Positions 45,877 through 56,546 of a stretch of DNA of 64,000 bases are shown here, in pieces; within the stretch, counting starts at the first letter, position 1, and each line of letters begins with the position of its first letter. The position numbers and the translations under genes are program-made. The DNA is from Azospirillum ramasamyi. Its GTDB lineage: Bacteria > Pseudomonadota > Alphaproteobacteria > Azospirillales > Azospirillaceae. The notes beneath the pieces were generated by a model. The model ran no database searches. It saw only the letters and a list, made by a program, of their open reading frames with translations, and was not told the origin of the DNA. Location: assembly GCF_003233655.1 (NCBI RefSeq), contig NZ_CP029831.1:313501-377500 (forward strand). The letters are read 5' to 3'.

Positions 45877-47411
45877 TATACGGTCTCCAGGGATACCGGC
45901 ATCAGATGGTCAAGCGTGCCGTTGCGCACCAGGGCGCCGATGGCGGCCAGATCCGGGGCGAAGTAGCGGTCCACCTCATAGCGCGGCACCTCGGCGCGGA
46001 TGGCGGCGATGGCCTGCTCCAGCCGGCCGGTGGTCTTCAGCGGGCGATGGAACTCCAGCCCCTGGATCGCGGCCAAAAGCTCTATGCCGACGATGTCGGC
46101 GACGTTGCCGGCGATGTCGCCCAGCCGCCGCGCCGCGAAGGTCGCCATGCTGACATGGTCCTCCTGGTTGGCGGAGGTCGGCAGGCTGTCGACGCTGGCG
46201 GGGTGGGCGAGAGTCTTGTTCTCCGACGCCAGGGCGGCGGCGGTGACATGGGCGATCATGAAGCCGGAATTGAGGCCCGGTTCGGCGACCAGGAAGGGCG
46301 GCAGGCCGCTGATGGTGGTGTCGATCAGCATGGCGATGCGGCGCTCGGCCAGGGCGCCGATCTCCGACGCGGCGATGGCGAGCTGGTCGGCGGCCATCGC
46401 CACCGGCTCCGCATGGAAGTTGCCGCCGGACAGCACCTCGTCGGTGTCGACCAGAACCAGCGGGTTGTCGGTGACGCCGTTGGCCTCGATCACCAGCGTG
46501 CGCGCCGCCTGCCGCATCTGGTCAAGGACGGCGCCCATCACCTGCGGCTGGCAGCGCAGGCTGTAGGGATCCTGCACCCGGTGGCAGTCCGGCCCCTGGT
46601 GGCTGGCGTTCAGCTCGCTGCCGGCCAGCACCTCGCGGAAGGCGGCGGCGACGGCGATCTGGCCGGGCTGGCCGCGCAGCGCGCTGATGCGCGCGTCGAA
46701 GGGGCGGTGGCTGCCCATAACGGCCTCCACCGACAGGGATCCTGCGACCAGCGCCGCCTTGAAGGTGCGCTCGATCTCGAACAGCCCGGCGAGCGCCAGA
46801 CCGGTCGACACCTGGGTGCCGTTGATCAGCGCCAGGCCTTCCTTGGCCTTCAGGTCGAACACCGGCAGGCCGGCGATGCGCAGCCCCTCTTCCGCCGGCA
46901 GGGTTTCGCCGTTGACCCGGACATGGCCGATGCCGAGCAGCACGCCGCACAGATGGGCCAGCGGCGCCAGATCGCCGGAGGCGCCGACGGAGCCCTTGCC
47001 CGGCACCACCGGCAGCACGTCGGCCTCGTAGAGCTTCAGCAGCGCATCGACCAGCGCCGGCCGCACGCCCGAGGCGCCGACGGCGAGGCTGACCGCCTTG
47101 ATCACCAGGATCAGCCGCACCACGCCATCGGCCAGCGGGGCGCCGACGCCGGTGGCGTGCGACAGGATCAGGTTGCGCTGGAGCGTTTCCAGATCCGCCG
47201 CGGCGATGTGGGTGTGGGCCAGCTTGCCGAAGCCGGTGTTGACGCCATAGACCGCCTCGTCGCCGCCGGCGATCCGGTCGATCAGGGCGCGCGAACGCTC
47301 CATCCGCGGATAGGCCGCCGGGTCGAGCGTCAGGGCCGGACGGCCGCGGTAGATGCTGCGCAGCGTGTCGAGCGACAGCGCGCCCGGAACAAGTGTGATG
47401 GTCTCGCTCAT
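45876..47411 (-). CDS. hutH: Histidine ammonia-lyase
   Basis: The 511-residue enzyme deaminates histidine to urocanate, the committed step. The MIO prosthetic group forms from the Ala-Ser-Gly in [13 protein letters not shown] (near 144-146). Further family blocks are [37 protein letters not shown] and [17 protein letters not shown]. The start at 47411 overlaps the hutF stop by ATGA. Expressed from the divergent hut promoter region at 48.8 kb. Confidence 0.97.
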   Translation of the reverse strand: MSETITLVPGALSLDTLRSIYRGRPALTLDPAAYPRMERSRALIDRIAGGDEAVYGVNTGFGKLAHTHIAAADLETLQRNLILSHATGVGAPLADGVVRLILVIKAVSLAVGASGVRPALVDALLKLYEADVLPVVPGKGSVGASGDLAPLAHLCGVLLGIGHVRVNGETLPAEEGLRIAGLPVFDLKAKEGLALINGTQVSTGLALAGLFEIERTFKAALVAGSLSVEAVMGSHRPFDARISALRGQPGQIAVAAAFREVLAGSELNASHQGPDCHRVQDPYSLRCQPQVMGAVLDQMRQAARTLVIEANGVTDNPLVLVDTDEVLSGGNFHAEPVAMAADQLAIAASEIGALAERRIAMLIDTTISGLPPFLVAEPGLNSGFMIAHVTAAALASENKTLAHPASVDSLPTSANQEDHVSMATFAARRLGDIAGNVADIVGIELLAAIQGLEFHRPLKTTGRLEQAIAAIRAEVPRYEVDRYFAPDLAAIGALVRNGTLDHLMPVSLETV

Positions 47412-48772
47412 CCCAGAAGTCTCCCAAGGGTCTTTTTGAAGCGTTCGGCGATTTCGTGCTCGCGCGGGTGGCGGCGGTCGCGGACGACGGCGCGTCCGGC
47501 GATCAGCACATCCCGCACCAGGGGGGCGTTGCCGGCGAAAATCCAGCTGTCCAGCAGTGCGTCGTCCTTGCGCGCCGCCAGCAGCGGGTGGTCGGTGTCG
47601 AGCACCACGAGGTCGGCGCGGCGACCGGCGGCGATGCGCCCGGCATCGAAGCCGGTGGCCTGCGCGCCGCCGGCCTGGGCGCCCTCGACCAGACGGCGGG
47701 CGGTGGAGCGGCGGGAGCCGCCGGCCAGCACGGTGCGCCGTCCGCTGGTCAGACGCGCGCCATATTCCAGCCAGCGCAGTTCCTCCACCGGGCTGACGGA
47801 GATGTGGCTGTCGGAGCCGATGCCCCAGCCTCCGCCCTGCGCCATGTGGGATTCGGCGGCGAAGAAGCCGTCGCCGAGATTGGCCTCGGTGGTCGGGCAC
47901 AGCCCGGCGACCGCGCCGCTGGCGGCGACGTCCGTCACCTCTTCCGCGGTCATGTGGGTGGCGTGGATCAGGCACCAGCGGCCATCGACCGGCTGGGTGT
48001 CGAGCAGATGCTCCACCGGGCGGCGGCCATGGTGGGCGAGGCAGTCCTCCACCTCCCGGCGCTGCTCGGCGATGTGGATGTGGATCGGGCCTTCCGGCTG
48101 GGCGGCGACGGTTTCGCCGAGCAGATCGTCCGGGACGGCGCGCAGGGAATGCGGGGCGATGCCGAGCCGCACGTCGTCGTCCCCGCCATAGGCGCGGCGC
48201 AGGGCCGCGGTCAGCCGGTCGAACCCTGCCCCGTCATGGATGAAGCGCCGCTGCCCGGCGGTCGGCGCCGTGCCGCCGAAGCCGGACGCGTTGTAGAGCA
48301 CCGGCAGCAGCGTGATCGGCAACCCGGCGCTGCGCGCGGCGGCGATGGCGCGGTGGCTCATCTCCGCCGGGTCGGCGTAGGCGCTGCCGTCGCGGTCGTG
48401 GTGCAGGTAATGGAATTCGGCGATGGCGGTGAAGCCGGCCTTCAGCGTCTCCACATAGAGCTGGGCGGCGACCGCCTCGAAATCCTCCGGGTCCATGCGG
48501 TCGAGCGCCCGGTACATCACCTCGCGCCAACTCCAGAAGCTGTCCGAGCCTTCACCGGAGGATTCGCCCATCCCGGCGATGGCGCGCTGGTGGGCGTGGG
48601 AATGCAGGTTGGCGATGCCGGCAACGGCGGCCCCGGCGAAGCGCTCCGCATCGGCCGGGCAGGCGGCGCCGGGCGTCGCCGAGACGATCCGGCCGCGCTC
48701 GTCCGTCGTGACCAGCACATCCTCCGCCCAGCCGTCCGGCAGCAGCGCCGAGGCAAAAAACAGGTTGCTCAT
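47408..48772 (-). CDS. hutF: Formimidoylglutamate deiminase
   Basis: This is a 454-residue zinc amidohydrolase that converts N-formimidoyl-glutamate to N-formylglutamate plus ammonia. Metal-binding motifs are [14 protein letters not shown] (near 56-69), [14 protein letters not shown] (near 238) and [17 protein letters not shown] (near 325). It is first in the leftward hutF-hutH-hutG operon. It is paired with hutG, defining the five-step pathway. Confidence 0.95.
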   Translation of the reverse strand: MSNLFFASALLPDGWAEDVLVTTDERGRIVSATPGAACPADAERFAGAAVAGIANLHSHAHQRAIAGMGESSGEGSDSFWSWREVMYRALDRMDPEDFEAVAAQLYVETLKAGFTAIAEFHYLHHDRDGSAYADPAEMSHRAIAAARSAGLPITLLPVLYNASGFGGTAPTAGQRRFIHDGAGFDRLTAALRRAYGGDDDVRLGIAPHSLRAVPDDLLGETVAAQPEGPIHIHIAEQRREVEDCLAHHGRRPVEHLLDTQPVDGRWCLIHATHMTAEEVTDVAASGAVAGLCPTTEANLGDGFFAAESHMAQGGGWGIGSDSHISVSPVEELRWLEYGARLTSGRRTVLAGGSRRSTARRLVEGAQAGGAQATGFDAGRIAAGRRADLVVLDTDHPLLAARKDDALLDSWIFAGNAPLVRDVLIAGRAVVRDRRHPREHEIAERFKKTLGRLLG

Positions 48773-48789
48773 GAGGGCGCCCTCGCTAT

Positions 48790-48819
48790 TATAGACAACA
48801 CTATACAAGTATAGGCAAC
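48790..48819. promoter_or_regulatory. Putative HutC operator between divergent hut operons
   Basis: The 96-base gap between hutF and hutI contains CTATACAAGTATAG (48801-48814), an inverted repeat with 6-bp arms around AA. It is flanked by the near-direct repeats TATAGACAAC (48790-48799) and TATAGGCAAC (48810-48819). GntR/HutC-type repressors bind AT-rich palindromes of this kind, and hutC is in the locus. The site is positioned to control both directions. Confidence 0.7.
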
Positions 48820-48868
48820 CTGCTGCCAAGGGGGTTGCTGCACGAACTGGTAGGAAGGAGCCGAACCG

Positions 48869-50122
48869 ATGCCGACCAGCGCGCCGTGGGATTCCCTGTG
48901 GATCGACCTGTCCGTCGCCACCATGAGCGACGCCGACGGCTATGGCGCCCTCGTCGACGCGGCGGTGGGCATCAAGGACGGCCGCATCGCCTTCGTCGGC
49001 CGCCGCGCCGATCTGACCGGCGCGCCCGATGCGCTGGCGACCCGGGTCCATTCGGGGCGGGGCGGCTGGATGACTCCCGGCCTGATCGATTGCCACACCC
49101 ATCTGGTCTATGGCGGCAACCGCGCCCGCGAGTTCGAGATGCGGTTGAACGGCGCCAGCTATGAGGAGATCGCGCGGGCCGGCGGCGGCATCCTGTCCAC
49201 CGTCACCGCCACCCGCGCCGCCGGTGAGGACGAGTTGCTGGCCGCCACCCTGCCGCGGCTGGACAGCCTGCTGGCAGAGGGCGTGACGACGGTGGAGGTG
49301 AAGTCCGGCTATGGGCTCGACACCGAGACCGAGACGCGCATGCTCTGCGTCGCCCGCCGGCTGGCGCAGGTCCGAGCGGTGGAGGTCCGCACCACCTATC
49401 TCGGCGCCCACGCCCTGCCGCCGGAGTTCAAGGGCGACCCCGACGGCTACATCGACCGCATCTGCACCGAAACCCTGCCGGCCATCGCCGAAGCCGGGCT
49501 GGCCGATGCGGTGGACGCCTTCTGCGAGGGGATCGGCTTCTCGGTCGCCCAGACCCGCCGCGTGTTCGAGACGGCGAAGCGGCTCGGCCTGCCGGTGAAG
49601 CTGCATGCCGAACAGCTGAGCAACCTCGGCGGTGCGCAATTGGTTGCGGAGTTCGGCGGGCTGTCGGCCGACCATATCGAACATCTGGACGAGGACGGCG
49701 TCGCCGCCATGGCCCGGGCCGGCACGGTGGCGGTGCTGCTGCCCGGCGCCTTCTATGCCCTGCGCGAGACCAGGCTGCCGCCCATCGACCTGCTGCGCCG
49801 CCATGGCGTGCCGATGGCGCTGTCCACCGACAACAATCCCGGCACCTCGCCGGTCACCTCGCTGCTGCTGATGCTGTCGATGGGCTGCACCTTCTTCCGC
49901 CTGACCCCGGCGGAGGCGCTGGCCGGCGTCACCCGCCATGCGGCCAAGGCCCTGGGCCTCGCCGACCGCGGCGTGATCGCGCCCGGCAAGCGGGCCGATC
50001 TGGCGCTCTGGCGCATCGAGCATCCGGCGGAGCTGGCCTACGCCATCGGCCTCAACCCCTGCATGGCGGTGGTGAACGGCGGCGTGGTCCGCGAGCCGAG
50101 GAACGGAGCGGAGGACGCATGA
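48869..50122 (+). CDS. hutI: Imidazolonepropionase
   Basis: The enzyme hydrolyses 4-imidazolone-5-propanoate to N-formimidoyl-glutamate, third step of histidine breakdown. The 417-residue amidohydrolase shows [20 protein letters not shown] (zinc His pair near 73-77), [46 protein letters not shown] and [13 protein letters not shown]. It is first gene of the rightward hutI-hutC-hutU set and overlaps hutC by ATGA. Confidence 0.96.
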   Translation: MPTSAPWDSLWIDLSVATMSDADGYGALVDAAVGIKDGRIAFVGRRADLTGAPDALATRVHSGRGGWMTPGLIDCHTHLVYGGNRAREFEMRLNGASYEEIARAGGGILSTVTATRAAGEDELLAATLPRLDSLLAEGVTTVEVKSGYGLDTETETRMLCVARRLAQVRAVEVRTTYLGAHALPPEFKGDPDGYIDRICTETLPAIAEAGLADAVDAFCEGIGFSVAQTRRVFETAKRLGLPVKLHAEQLSNLGGAQLVAEFGGLSADHIEHLDEDGVAAMARAGTVAVLLPGAFYALRETRLPPIDLLRRHGVPMALSTDNNPGTSPVTSLLLMLSMGCTFFRLTPAEALAGVTRHAAKALGLADRGVIAPGKRADLALWRIEHPAELAYAIGLNPCMAVVNGGVVREPRNGAEDA

Positions 50123-50847
50123 GCGACGTCATCTCCACCGCGCAGCCGCGCTACGCCCAGATCAAGGAGGCCATCCGCCGCCGGATCAGCTCGGGCGACT
50201 GGCCGGAAGGCTTCCAGATCCCGTCGGAGCACAAGCTGCTGGAGGAATTCTCGGTCAGCCGCATGACGGTCCACCGCGCGCTGCGCGACCTGACCGACGA
50301 GGGGCTGCTGACCCGCGTGCAGGGGCTGGGCACCTTCGTCGCCGAACGGCCGCCCAGCACCGACGTGGTGGAACTGCGCAGCATCGCCGACGAGATCGTT
50401 GAGCGCGGCAACGTCCATTCCTGCCGGGTGGAGCAATTGCTCGCGGTCACAGCGGATGCCGGGCTGGCCCGCCGCTTCAACCTGCCGGTGGGCGCGAAGC
50501 TGTTCCATTCCGTCGTCATCCACTGCGAGAGCGACGTGCCGGTCCAGCTGGAGGAACGCTGGGTCAACCCGGCGGTGGCGCCCGACTATCTCGACCAGGA
50601 CTTCACCCGCCAGACGCCGGGCGAATACCTGATCCGGCTGGAGTCCTCGCCGCAGGTGGAGCACGTCATCGAAGCGGTGTCGCCGACGCCGGAGATCGCC
50701 CGGCTGCTGGACATCCCCGTCACCGAACCCTGTCTGCGCGTGACCCGCCGCACCTGGGTCGGGGGGCGGGTGGTGACGGTGGCGATGCTGGTGCATCCCG
50801 GCAGCCGCTACCGGCTGGGGGCGCGCTTCCAGTTGCCGCCGCCTTGA
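50119..50847 (+). CDS. hutC: Histidine utilization repressor HutC, GntR family
   Basis: This 242-residue regulator has an N-terminal winged helix-turn-helix (about 10-75) with [20 protein letters not shown] and [20 protein letters not shown], and a C-terminal UTRA effector domain with [20 protein letters not shown] and [20 protein letters not shown]. HutC represses hut genes and is released by urocanate in other bacteria. The likely target is the palindrome at 48801-48814. Being inside the operon it controls, it should be autoregulated. Confidence 0.94.
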   Translation: MSDVISTAQPRYAQIKEAIRRRISSGDWPEGFQIPSEHKLLEEFSVSRMTVHRALRDLTDEGLLTRVQGLGTFVAERPPSTDVVELRSIADEIVERGNVHSCRVEQLLAVTADAGLARRFNLPVGAKLFHSVVIHCESDVPVQLEERWVNPAVAPDYLDQDFTRQTPGEYLIRLESSPQVEHVIEAVSPTPEIARLLDIPVTEPCLRVTRRTWVGGRVVTVAMLVHPGSRYRLGARFQLPPP

Positions 50848-50869
50848 AGAGTCAGCCCCCCTCCCTAAT

Positions 50870-50892
50870 CCTCCCCCGCTGGGCGGGGGAGG
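50870..50892. repeat. GC-rich intergenic hairpin between hutC and hutU
   Basis: Arms CCTCCCCCGC (50870-50879) and GCGGGGGAGG (50883-50892) enclose a 3-base loop. It resembles the C/G-rich palindromes seen at 36411-36431 and 52627-52654 and may be a dispersed extragenic repeat. Confidence 0.55.
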
Positions 50893-50941
50893 GGACTGCC
50901 GCCTGTCTCGCGCTCACCCTCCCACCAGGAGCCACCAACCC

Positions 50942-52624
50942 ATGTCATCCCGCCTCGACAACCAGCGCGTCATCCGTGCCCCGCACGGCCCCGAACTGAG
51001 CTGCAAGAGCTGGCTCGCCGAGGCGCCGATGCGCATGCTGATGAACAACCTCGATCCCGACGTCGCCGAACGGCCGCAGGAGCTGGTCGTCTATGGCGGC
51101 ATCGGCCGCGCCGCCCGCGACTGGGAGAGCTTCGACCGCATCGTCTCGGCGCTGAAGACGCTGAACGACGACGAGACCCTGCTGGTCCAGTCGGGCAAGC
51201 CGGTCGGCGTCTTCCGCACCCATGCCGATGCGCCGCGCGTGCTGATCGCCAACTCCAACCTCGTGCCGCGCTGGGCGACCTGGGATCACTTCAACGAGCT
51301 GGACCGCAAGGGTCTGGCGATGTACGGCCAGATGACCGCCGGATCGTGGATCTACATCGGCAGCCAGGGCATCGTGCAGGGCACCTACGAGACCTTCGTC
51401 GAGGCCGGGCGCCAGCATTACAACGGCGACCTGAAGGGCAAGTGGATCCTGACCGGCGGGCTGGGCGGCATGGGCGGGGCGCAGCCGCTGGCCGCCACCA
51501 TGGCCGGCGCCTGCATGCTGGCGGTCGAATGCCGCCCCAGCAGCATCGAGATGCGCATCCGCACCGGCTATCTCGACCGCCACACCGCCGATCTGGACGA
51601 GGCGCTGGCCTGGATCAACGAGGCCTGCGCCAAGGGCGAGGCGATCTCCGTCGGCCTGCTCGGCAACGCCGCCGACGTCTTCCCCGAACTGGCGCGCCGC
51701 GCCGGCACCGACATCAAGTCCCGGCCGCACATCGTCACCGACCAGACCTCCGCCCATGACCCGGTGAACGGCTATCTGCCGCAGGGCTGGACGCTGGAGG
51801 AATGGGAGAGCGCCCGCGAAAGCCAGCCGGCCGCCGTCGCCGCAGCCGCGCGCAAGTCGATGCGGGTGCAGGTGGAGGCGATGCTGGCCTTCCACGCCAT
51901 GGGCATCCCGACCGTCGATTACGGCAACAACATCCGCCAGATGGCGAAGGAGGAGGGGCTGGAGAACGCCTTCGACTTCCCCGGCTTCGTCCCCGCCTAT
52001 ATCCGCCCGCTCTTCTGTCGCGGCGTCGGCCCGTTCCGCTGGGCGGCGCTGTCCGGCGATCCGGAGGACATCCGCAAGACCGACGCCAAGGTGAAGGAGT
52101 TGATCCCCGACGATCCGCACCTGCACAACTGGCTCGACATGGCGGCCAAGCGCATCCGGTTCCAGGGCCTGCCCGCCCGCATCTGCTGGGTCGGGCTGGG
52201 TCAGCGCCACCGCCTGGGCCTCGCCTTCAACGAGATGGTGAAGTCGGGCGAGCTGAAGGCCCCCATCGTCATCGGCCGCGACCATCTCGACAGCGGATCG
52301 GTCGCCAGCCCGAACCGCGAGACGGAGGCGATGAAGGACGGTTCCGACGCCGTGTCGGACTGGCCGCTGCTGAACGCGCTGCTGAACACCGCCAGCGGGG
52401 CGACCTGGGTCAGCCTGCACCATGGCGGCGGCGTCGGCATGGGCTTCTCCCAGCATTCGGGCATGGTCATCGTCTGCGACGGCAGCGACGCCGCGGCCAA
52501 GCGGATCGAGCGTGTGCTGTGGAACGACCCGGCCACCGGCGTGATGCGCCATGCCGACGCCGGCTATGACATCGCCATCGAGTGCGCCAAGGAGCAGGGG
52601 CTGAACCTGCCGTTCCTGAAGTAG
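50942..52624 (+). CDS. hutU: Urocanate hydratase (urocanase)
   Basis: This 560-residue NAD+-dependent enzyme converts urocanate to 4-imidazolone-5-propanoate, second step of the pathway. Diagnostic blocks include [55 protein letters not shown] (NAD-binding glycine-rich loop), GYLPQGWTL and [17 protein letters not shown] with the conserved terminal region. Ribosome site AGGAG lies 11 bases before the ATG. The 94-base gap after hutC contains a hairpin but no evident promoter. Confidence 0.97.
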   Translation: MSSRLDNQRVIRAPHGPELSCKSWLAEAPMRMLMNNLDPDVAERPQELVVYGGIGRAARDWESFDRIVSALKTLNDDETLLVQSGKPVGVFRTHADAPRVLIANSNLVPRWATWDHFNELDRKGLAMYGQMTAGSWIYIGSQGIVQGTYETFVEAGRQHYNGDLKGKWILTGGLGGMGGAQPLAATMAGACMLAVECRPSSIEMRIRTGYLDRHTADLDEALAWINEACAKGEAISVGLLGNAADVFPELARRAGTDIKSRPHIVTDQTSAHDPVNGYLPQGWTLEEWESARESQPAAVAAAARKSMRVQVEAMLAFHAMGIPTVDYGNNIRQMAKEEGLENAFDFPGFVPAYIRPLFCRGVGPFRWAALSGDPEDIRKTDAKVKELIPDDPHLHNWLDMAAKRIRFQGLPARICWVGLGQRHRLGLAFNEMVKSGELKAPIVIGRDHLDSGSVASPNRETEAMKDGSDAVSDWPLLNALLNTASGATWVSLHHGGGVGMGFSQHSGMVIVCDGSDAAAKRIERVLWNDPATGVMRHADAGYDIAIECAKEQGLNLPFLK

Positions 52625-52626
52625 GC

Positions 52627-52654
52627 GGGGAGGGGGAGGAGAATCCCCCTCCCC
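52627..52654 (+). terminator. GC-rich hairpin after hutU
   Basis: An 11-bp perfect stem has arms GGGGAGGGGGA (52627-52637) and TCCCCCTCCCC (52644-52654) with a 6-base loop. It lacks a T-run, so it may stabilise or end the hutU transcript, or be a dispersed palindromic repeat. Confidence 0.45.
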
Positions 52655-52675
52655 CCGGGAGAGGGCGACTCGCGG

Positions 52676-53119
52676 TCACCCCAGGGCCGGCAACTGCGCC
52701 GACAGGGCCAGATGCAGTTCGTGGCGACCGTCGGGCAGGCCGGGGCGATGGCCGAAGTCGAGGGCGATGCCGCTCACCTTCATGCCGTTCGCCGCGGCGT
52801 GGGCGTGCAGCCGGGCGAAGCCGTCCGGGATGGCGGAAACCGGGCCGTCATGGATGAGGCGCAGATAGCGGCCGGCCGCGAGGTCGACGCGGACCATGCC
52901 CGGCGGGATCTCCGTCGCCTTGGCCGCCAGGAAGCCGACAAGTTCGCGCCGCAGCCCGTTCTCCTCCGGCAGCGACACCGCCGCGAAGGAGGTCGCCCCG
53001 CTGTCGGCGGCGAACAGGCGCTCCCACGCCGCCGATACCGCCGCCGGCAGGTCTTCCGGGCTGGCCTCGACCATGAAGCCGATGGCGGTCAGTTCGGGAT
53101 AGCTCACCGTTTCGATCAT
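52676..53119 (-). CDS. GyrI-like effector-binding domain protein
   Basis: The 147-residue stand-alone domain resembles the GyrI-like / AraC-effector-binding (SHS2) fold: YPELTAIGFMVEASPEDLPA, a central GATSFAAVSLPEENG and the GMVRVDLAAGRYLRLIHDGP strand pair ending in a short tail. Such domains bind small hydrophobic ligands or cations. No DNA-binding part is attached. It lies 17 bases upstream of pabC on the same strand reading in the other order, so it could be co-transcribed with pabBC. Confidence 0.65.
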   Translation of the reverse strand: MIETVSYPELTAIGFMVEASPEDLPAAVSAAWERLFAADSGATSFAAVSLPEENGLRRELVGFLAAKATEIPPGMVRVDLAAGRYLRLIHDGPVSAIPDGFARLHAHAAANGMKVSGIALDFGHRPGLPDGRHELHLALSAQLPALG

Positions 53120-53136
53120 GACAGTCCCTTGCTTGC

Positions 53137-53943
53137 TTACAGGTCCGGGTCGGCCAGCAGCCGGGCGAGGACCGGGCCGGCGGATCCGTCGCCGACCGGA
53201 CCGCCGTCCACCGACAGCAGCGGGCGCAGGCCCAGGCTGTTGGTCAGAATCGCCTCGTCGGCGCGGGCGAGGTCGTCGGGGGTGAGCGGCGCCTCGACCG
53301 CGCCGTGGCGCTCCAGGATCAGGGCGCGGCGGATGCCGGGAAGGGCGCCGTCGGCGACGGGCGGGGTCAGCAGCCGGCCGCCGACCGACAGGAACAGGTT
53401 GGCGACGCTGGATTCGGCCAGCCGGCCGGCGCCGTTCAGCAGCAGTGCCTCGTCGGCGCCGCGTTCCGCCGCCTCCTGCCGGGCCAGGATGGAATCCAGG
53501 TAGTTCAGCGACTTCAGCCGCGACAGCGGCGAATGCTCGTTGCGACGGGTGCCGCGGGCGATCACGGCGGCAGCCGGCGCCGTCATATGGGCGGCGGGGG
53601 CGGCCGTCATCATCGCCGTCGGGCGGGCGTCGGCGGGCGGCAATACCCCGCGGGCGCCGGTGCCGCGCGACAGGGTCAGGCGCAGCACGCCGTCCTTGGT
53701 GCCGATCGCCGCGATCAGCGCCGCCATCGCCCGCGACAGCGCCGGAAAATCATAGGGCAGCGGCAGGCGCAGCAGGGCGGCGCCGGCGGCCAGCCGGTCG
53801 AGATGGCGGGGCAGGTGGCGGGTTGCGCCGTCCTTGATGCGGATGGTCTCGAACAGCCCGTCACCCAGGGTGAAGCCGCGATCGGCCGGATCGATCCGCG
53901 CCTCGGCGGCGGGCAGCAGGCGGCCGTTCAGCCAGATGGTCAT
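53137..53943 (-). CDS. pabC: Aminodeoxychorismate lyase (class IV aminotransferase)
   Basis: This 268-residue PLP enzyme releases pyruvate from 4-amino-4-deoxychorismate to give p-aminobenzoate for folate. Family signs are DPADRGFTLGDGLFETIRIK at the N-terminus, the PLP-lysine region SRLKSLNYLDSILARQEA and LAESSVANLFLSV. Overlap of its start with the pabB stop (ATGA) supports this role over a branched-chain or D-amino-acid transaminase. Confidence 0.87.
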   Translation of the reverse strand: MTIWLNGRLLPAAEARIDPADRGFTLGDGLFETIRIKDGATRHLPRHLDRLAAGAALLRLPLPYDFPALSRAMAALIAAIGTKDGVLRLTLSRGTGARGVLPPADARPTAMMTAAPAAHMTAPAAAVIARGTRRNEHSPLSRLKSLNYLDSILARQEAAERGADEALLLNGAGRLAESSVANLFLSVGGRLLTPPVADGALPGIRRALILERHGAVEAPLTPDDLARADEAILTNSLGLRPLLSVDGGPVGDGSAGPVLARLLADPDL

Positions 53944-55307
53944 GCGACGTCCTCTTCCGCCAACTCGCCGGCGGCGCGCAGCTGGGCGCGGGCCTTGACC
54001 AGCATTTCCTCATGTTCCGCCGCCGGATCGGAATCGGCGACGATGCCGCCGCCGGCCTGGGCGATGACGCGGTCCTGCGTCACCGACAGGGTGCGGATGA
54101 CGATGTTGCTGTCCATGGCGCCGTCGAAGCCGATCCAGGCGACCGAGCCGCAATAGGCGCCGCGGCGGGCGACCTCCAGCTCGTCGATGATCTGCATGGC
54201 GCGGATCTTCGGCGCGCCGGTGATGGAGCCGCCGGGGCAGGCGGCGCGCAGCAGATCGACCGGCCCCAGCCCCGGCAGCAGCCGGGAGGTGACGACCGAC
54301 ACCAGATGGTGGACGCTGGCGAAGCTCTCCAGCCCGAACAGCACCGGCACCTTGACGCTGCCGACTTCCGACACGCGCGCCAGATCGTTGCGCAGCAGGT
54401 CGGTGATCATCAGGTTTTCCGCCCGGTCCTTGATGCTTGCCGACAGTTCCGCCGCCGCCGCCGCGTCGGCCGCGGGGTCGGCATGGCGCGGGCGGGTGCC
54501 CTTGATCGGCCGCGTCTCGATGGTCCGGTCGGCGCGCAGCCGGATGAATCGCTCGGGCGAGGCGCCCGCCAGCCGCAGGCGGGGACCGCAGTTCAGGAAG
54601 GCGGCGAAGGGGGCCGGGCTGAGACGGCGCAGACGCTCGTACAGCGCATAGGCGTCGAGGGTTCCGTCCACGTCGGCCAGGAAGCGTTGGGTGAAGTTCG
54701 CCTGATAGATGTCGCCGGCGCGGATATACTCCAACACCCGGCCGACACGGTCGAGATAGTCGGGGCGCGCCAGTTCAGACCGCCAGCGCACCGGGGCCGG
54801 ACCGGCTGATTGTTCCGGTGGCGGAACGGACAGCCGCGCGGCCATGCGGCGGGCGCGCTCCTCCGCCTCCGGCCGGGCGGCCACGACCCAGGCGCTCCGC
54901 GTCTCCCGGTCGAAGGCGGCGACGACGTCGTAGAGGCCGAAGGCCATGTCCGGCTGGCCCCCCGGATTGCCATGGCGGGAGCGCAACCCTTCCAGGGCCG
55001 TTCCGGCTTCGTAACCGATAAAGCCCACCGCGCCTCCGGTGAAGGGGACCGGGCCGGGGGAGGGCAGGGGATATGCTGCCAGCGCCCGCTCCAGCGCGTC
55101 GAAGGGGCTGCCGGGCTGCGGGGCGCCATCGACCAGCGTCCGGCCGCCGATGGACTCGACGGTCTGGAACGGTTCGGCGACGATATAGGAAAAGCGCCCG
55201 TTCCGCGGATGGGGCGCCGCGCTGTCGAGCAGCATGGCCCAGGGCTCGGCGGCCCAGGAGCGGAACAGGGCGGCGGGGTCGCCGCAGGGGATGGGAATGG
55301 TCAGCAT
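53940..55307 (-). CDS. pabB: Aminodeoxychorismate synthase component I
   Basis: The 455-residue chorismate-utilising enzyme adds ammonia to chorismate, making 4-amino-4-deoxychorismate. Conserved blocks: GGAVGFIGYEAGTALEGLRS, YIRAGDIYQANFTQRF, RPIKGTRPRHADPAADAAAA, DRAENLMITDLLRNDLARVS and CPGGSITGAPKIRAMQIIDE. PIKGTRPR with its Lys is the PabB-type active-site loop (anthranilate synthase has a Thr/Ala-containing version). Neighbouring pabC supports folate synthesis. The glutaminase pabA is not in the window. Confidence 0.9.
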   Translation of the reverse strand: MLTIPIPCGDPAALFRSWAAEPWAMLLDSAAPHPRNGRFSYIVAEPFQTVESIGGRTLVDGAPQPGSPFDALERALAAYPLPSPGPVPFTGGAVGFIGYEAGTALEGLRSRHGNPGGQPDMAFGLYDVVAAFDRETRSAWVVAARPEAEERARRMAARLSVPPPEQSAGPAPVRWRSELARPDYLDRVGRVLEYIRAGDIYQANFTQRFLADVDGTLDAYALYERLRRLSPAPFAAFLNCGPRLRLAGASPERFIRLRADRTIETRPIKGTRPRHADPAADAAAAAELSASIKDRAENLMITDLLRNDLARVSEVGSVKVPVLFGLESFASVHHLVSVVTSRLLPGLGPVDLLRAACPGGSITGAPKIRAMQIIDELEVARRGAYCGSVAWIGFDGAMDSNIVIRTLSVTQDRVIAQAGGGIVADSDPAAEHEEMLVKARAQLRAAGELAEEDVA

Positions 55308-55331
55308 GGCGGTGGCAATTTGGCCGGCGGC

Positions 55332-56171
55332 TCACATCAAGATGGTGGCGCCGCCGTCCACGACCAAGACATGGCCGTTGACATAGGACGCCGCGGCCGA
55401 TGCCAGGAAAACCGCCGCCCCGGCGATCTCCTCCGGCCGGCCCCAGCGGCGCATCGGCGTGCGGTTGGCGAAATAGGCCCCATGTTCGGGATCGGCGGCG
55501 ATGGCCGCATTCGTTTCGGTCGCGAAAAAGCCGGGCGCGATGGCGTTGCTGGTCAGGCCGAGCGGTCCGTATTCGGCGGCCAATGCCCGCACCATGCCGT
55601 TCAGCCCCGCCTTCGCCGAGGCATAGACGCTGTCGTTCGCCCGCGAGATCTGCCCGGCGACCGAGGAGATGGCGATCAGACGGCCCCGGCCCCGCGGCAG
55701 CATCAACCGCGCCGCCTCCCGCGCCAGGATGAGGGGAGAAGCCAGATCGACGTCCAAAAGAGCCAGGATCTCATCGTCGGTCAGGTCGGCCAGCGGTTTG
55801 CGGTTGCGCTGCCCGACATTCTGGACCAGCACGTCGAGCCGTCCATGCTCCCGCCCGATCCGGGCGAAGGCGTCGCGCACCGCCGCCCGGTCCGCCACGT
55901 CGAAGGCCAGTGCGGACGCGCGTCCGCCGTCCGCTTCGATCTCGGCCACCCGCGCCGCCAGCGTCGCGGAGTCGCGGCCGTTCAGCAGCACATGCGCCCC
56001 CGACCCGGCCAGTGCCCGCGCGATCTCCAGCCCCAGGCCGCGGCCGGACCCGGTGACGAGCGCCACCTGTCCGGCGAGCGAGAAAGTCGACAGATAGGGT
56101 GGGATCGTCGCGGCCAACTCTGCCTCCCAGGTTGTTGCGGCACCGCCGGTGCTTGGGGTCGCGGCGGACAT
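55332..56171 (-). CDS. SDR family oxidoreductase
   Basis: The 279-residue classical short-chain dehydrogenase has the cofactor motif TGSGRGLGLEIARAL (near 41-55), DVLVQNVG (NNAG equivalent with Gln/Val changes), ISSVAGQISRANDSVYASAKAG with catalytic Ser, Tyr and Lys, and PGFFATETN. It looks closest to gluconate 5-dehydrogenase/3-oxoacyl-ACP reductase relatives. Substrate and cofactor preference are not clear. An extra 25-residue N-terminus precedes the Rossmann fold. Confidence 0.9.
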   Translation of the reverse strand: MSAATPSTGGAATTWEAELAATIPPYLSTFSLAGQVALVTGSGRGLGLEIARALAGSGAHVLLNGRDSATLAARVAEIEADGGRASALAFDVADRAAVRDAFARIGREHGRLDVLVQNVGQRNRKPLADLTDDEILALLDVDLASPLILAREAARLMLPRGRGRLIAISSVAGQISRANDSVYASAKAGLNGMVRALAAEYGPLGLTSNAIAPGFFATETNAAIAADPEHGAYFANRTPMRRWGRPEEIAGAAVFLASAAASYVNGHVLVVDGGATILM

Positions 56172-56546
56172 TTAGCAGACCCGCAGGCCCGATGGCACCC
56201 CGCATGCTGCCGGGCGGCGAATCGGGGCGCAGGTCACGCCGGAACATCACCCGGCAGGCGCCATCCGGCAGCCCAGGCAGTGAGAAGCCGCTCTTTCACG
56301 GTTATCGTCCGGAAAGAATGCTATTCAAGGCTGCAGAGGTTTCGTGAAAGTATCGCCTGCAGGAAATCAGGTAATCACTCTCGATAATTGTCTGGTCGTC
56401 GCTCTCCACCTTCCGATGAAAAGCGGGCTGCTCGGGTGGTAGTACTTCTTTCTCTGATATTCCGTTATTTCGTATAGTGGGGTTGCGGAACAGGACCGCA
56501 AGCGTCCGCGGATGTCGGCGCACGGTTCGTCACAGGGAGAAAAGTC
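56172..56546. other. Intergenic region before the papain-like gene
   Basis: This spacer of 375 bases separates divergent genes. Its right half (56290-56500) is clearly AT-richer than the surrounding genes and is the likely promoter zone for the papain-like gene, which has AGGGAGAA just before its ATG at 56547. No RNA gene or repeat was recognised. Confidence 0.4.

Noticed and set aside
52676..53119. HutD assignment for the small gene after hutU
   Set aside because: HutD is longer and cupin-like; this 147-residue protein fits the GyrI-like effector-binding fold and is on the opposite strand.
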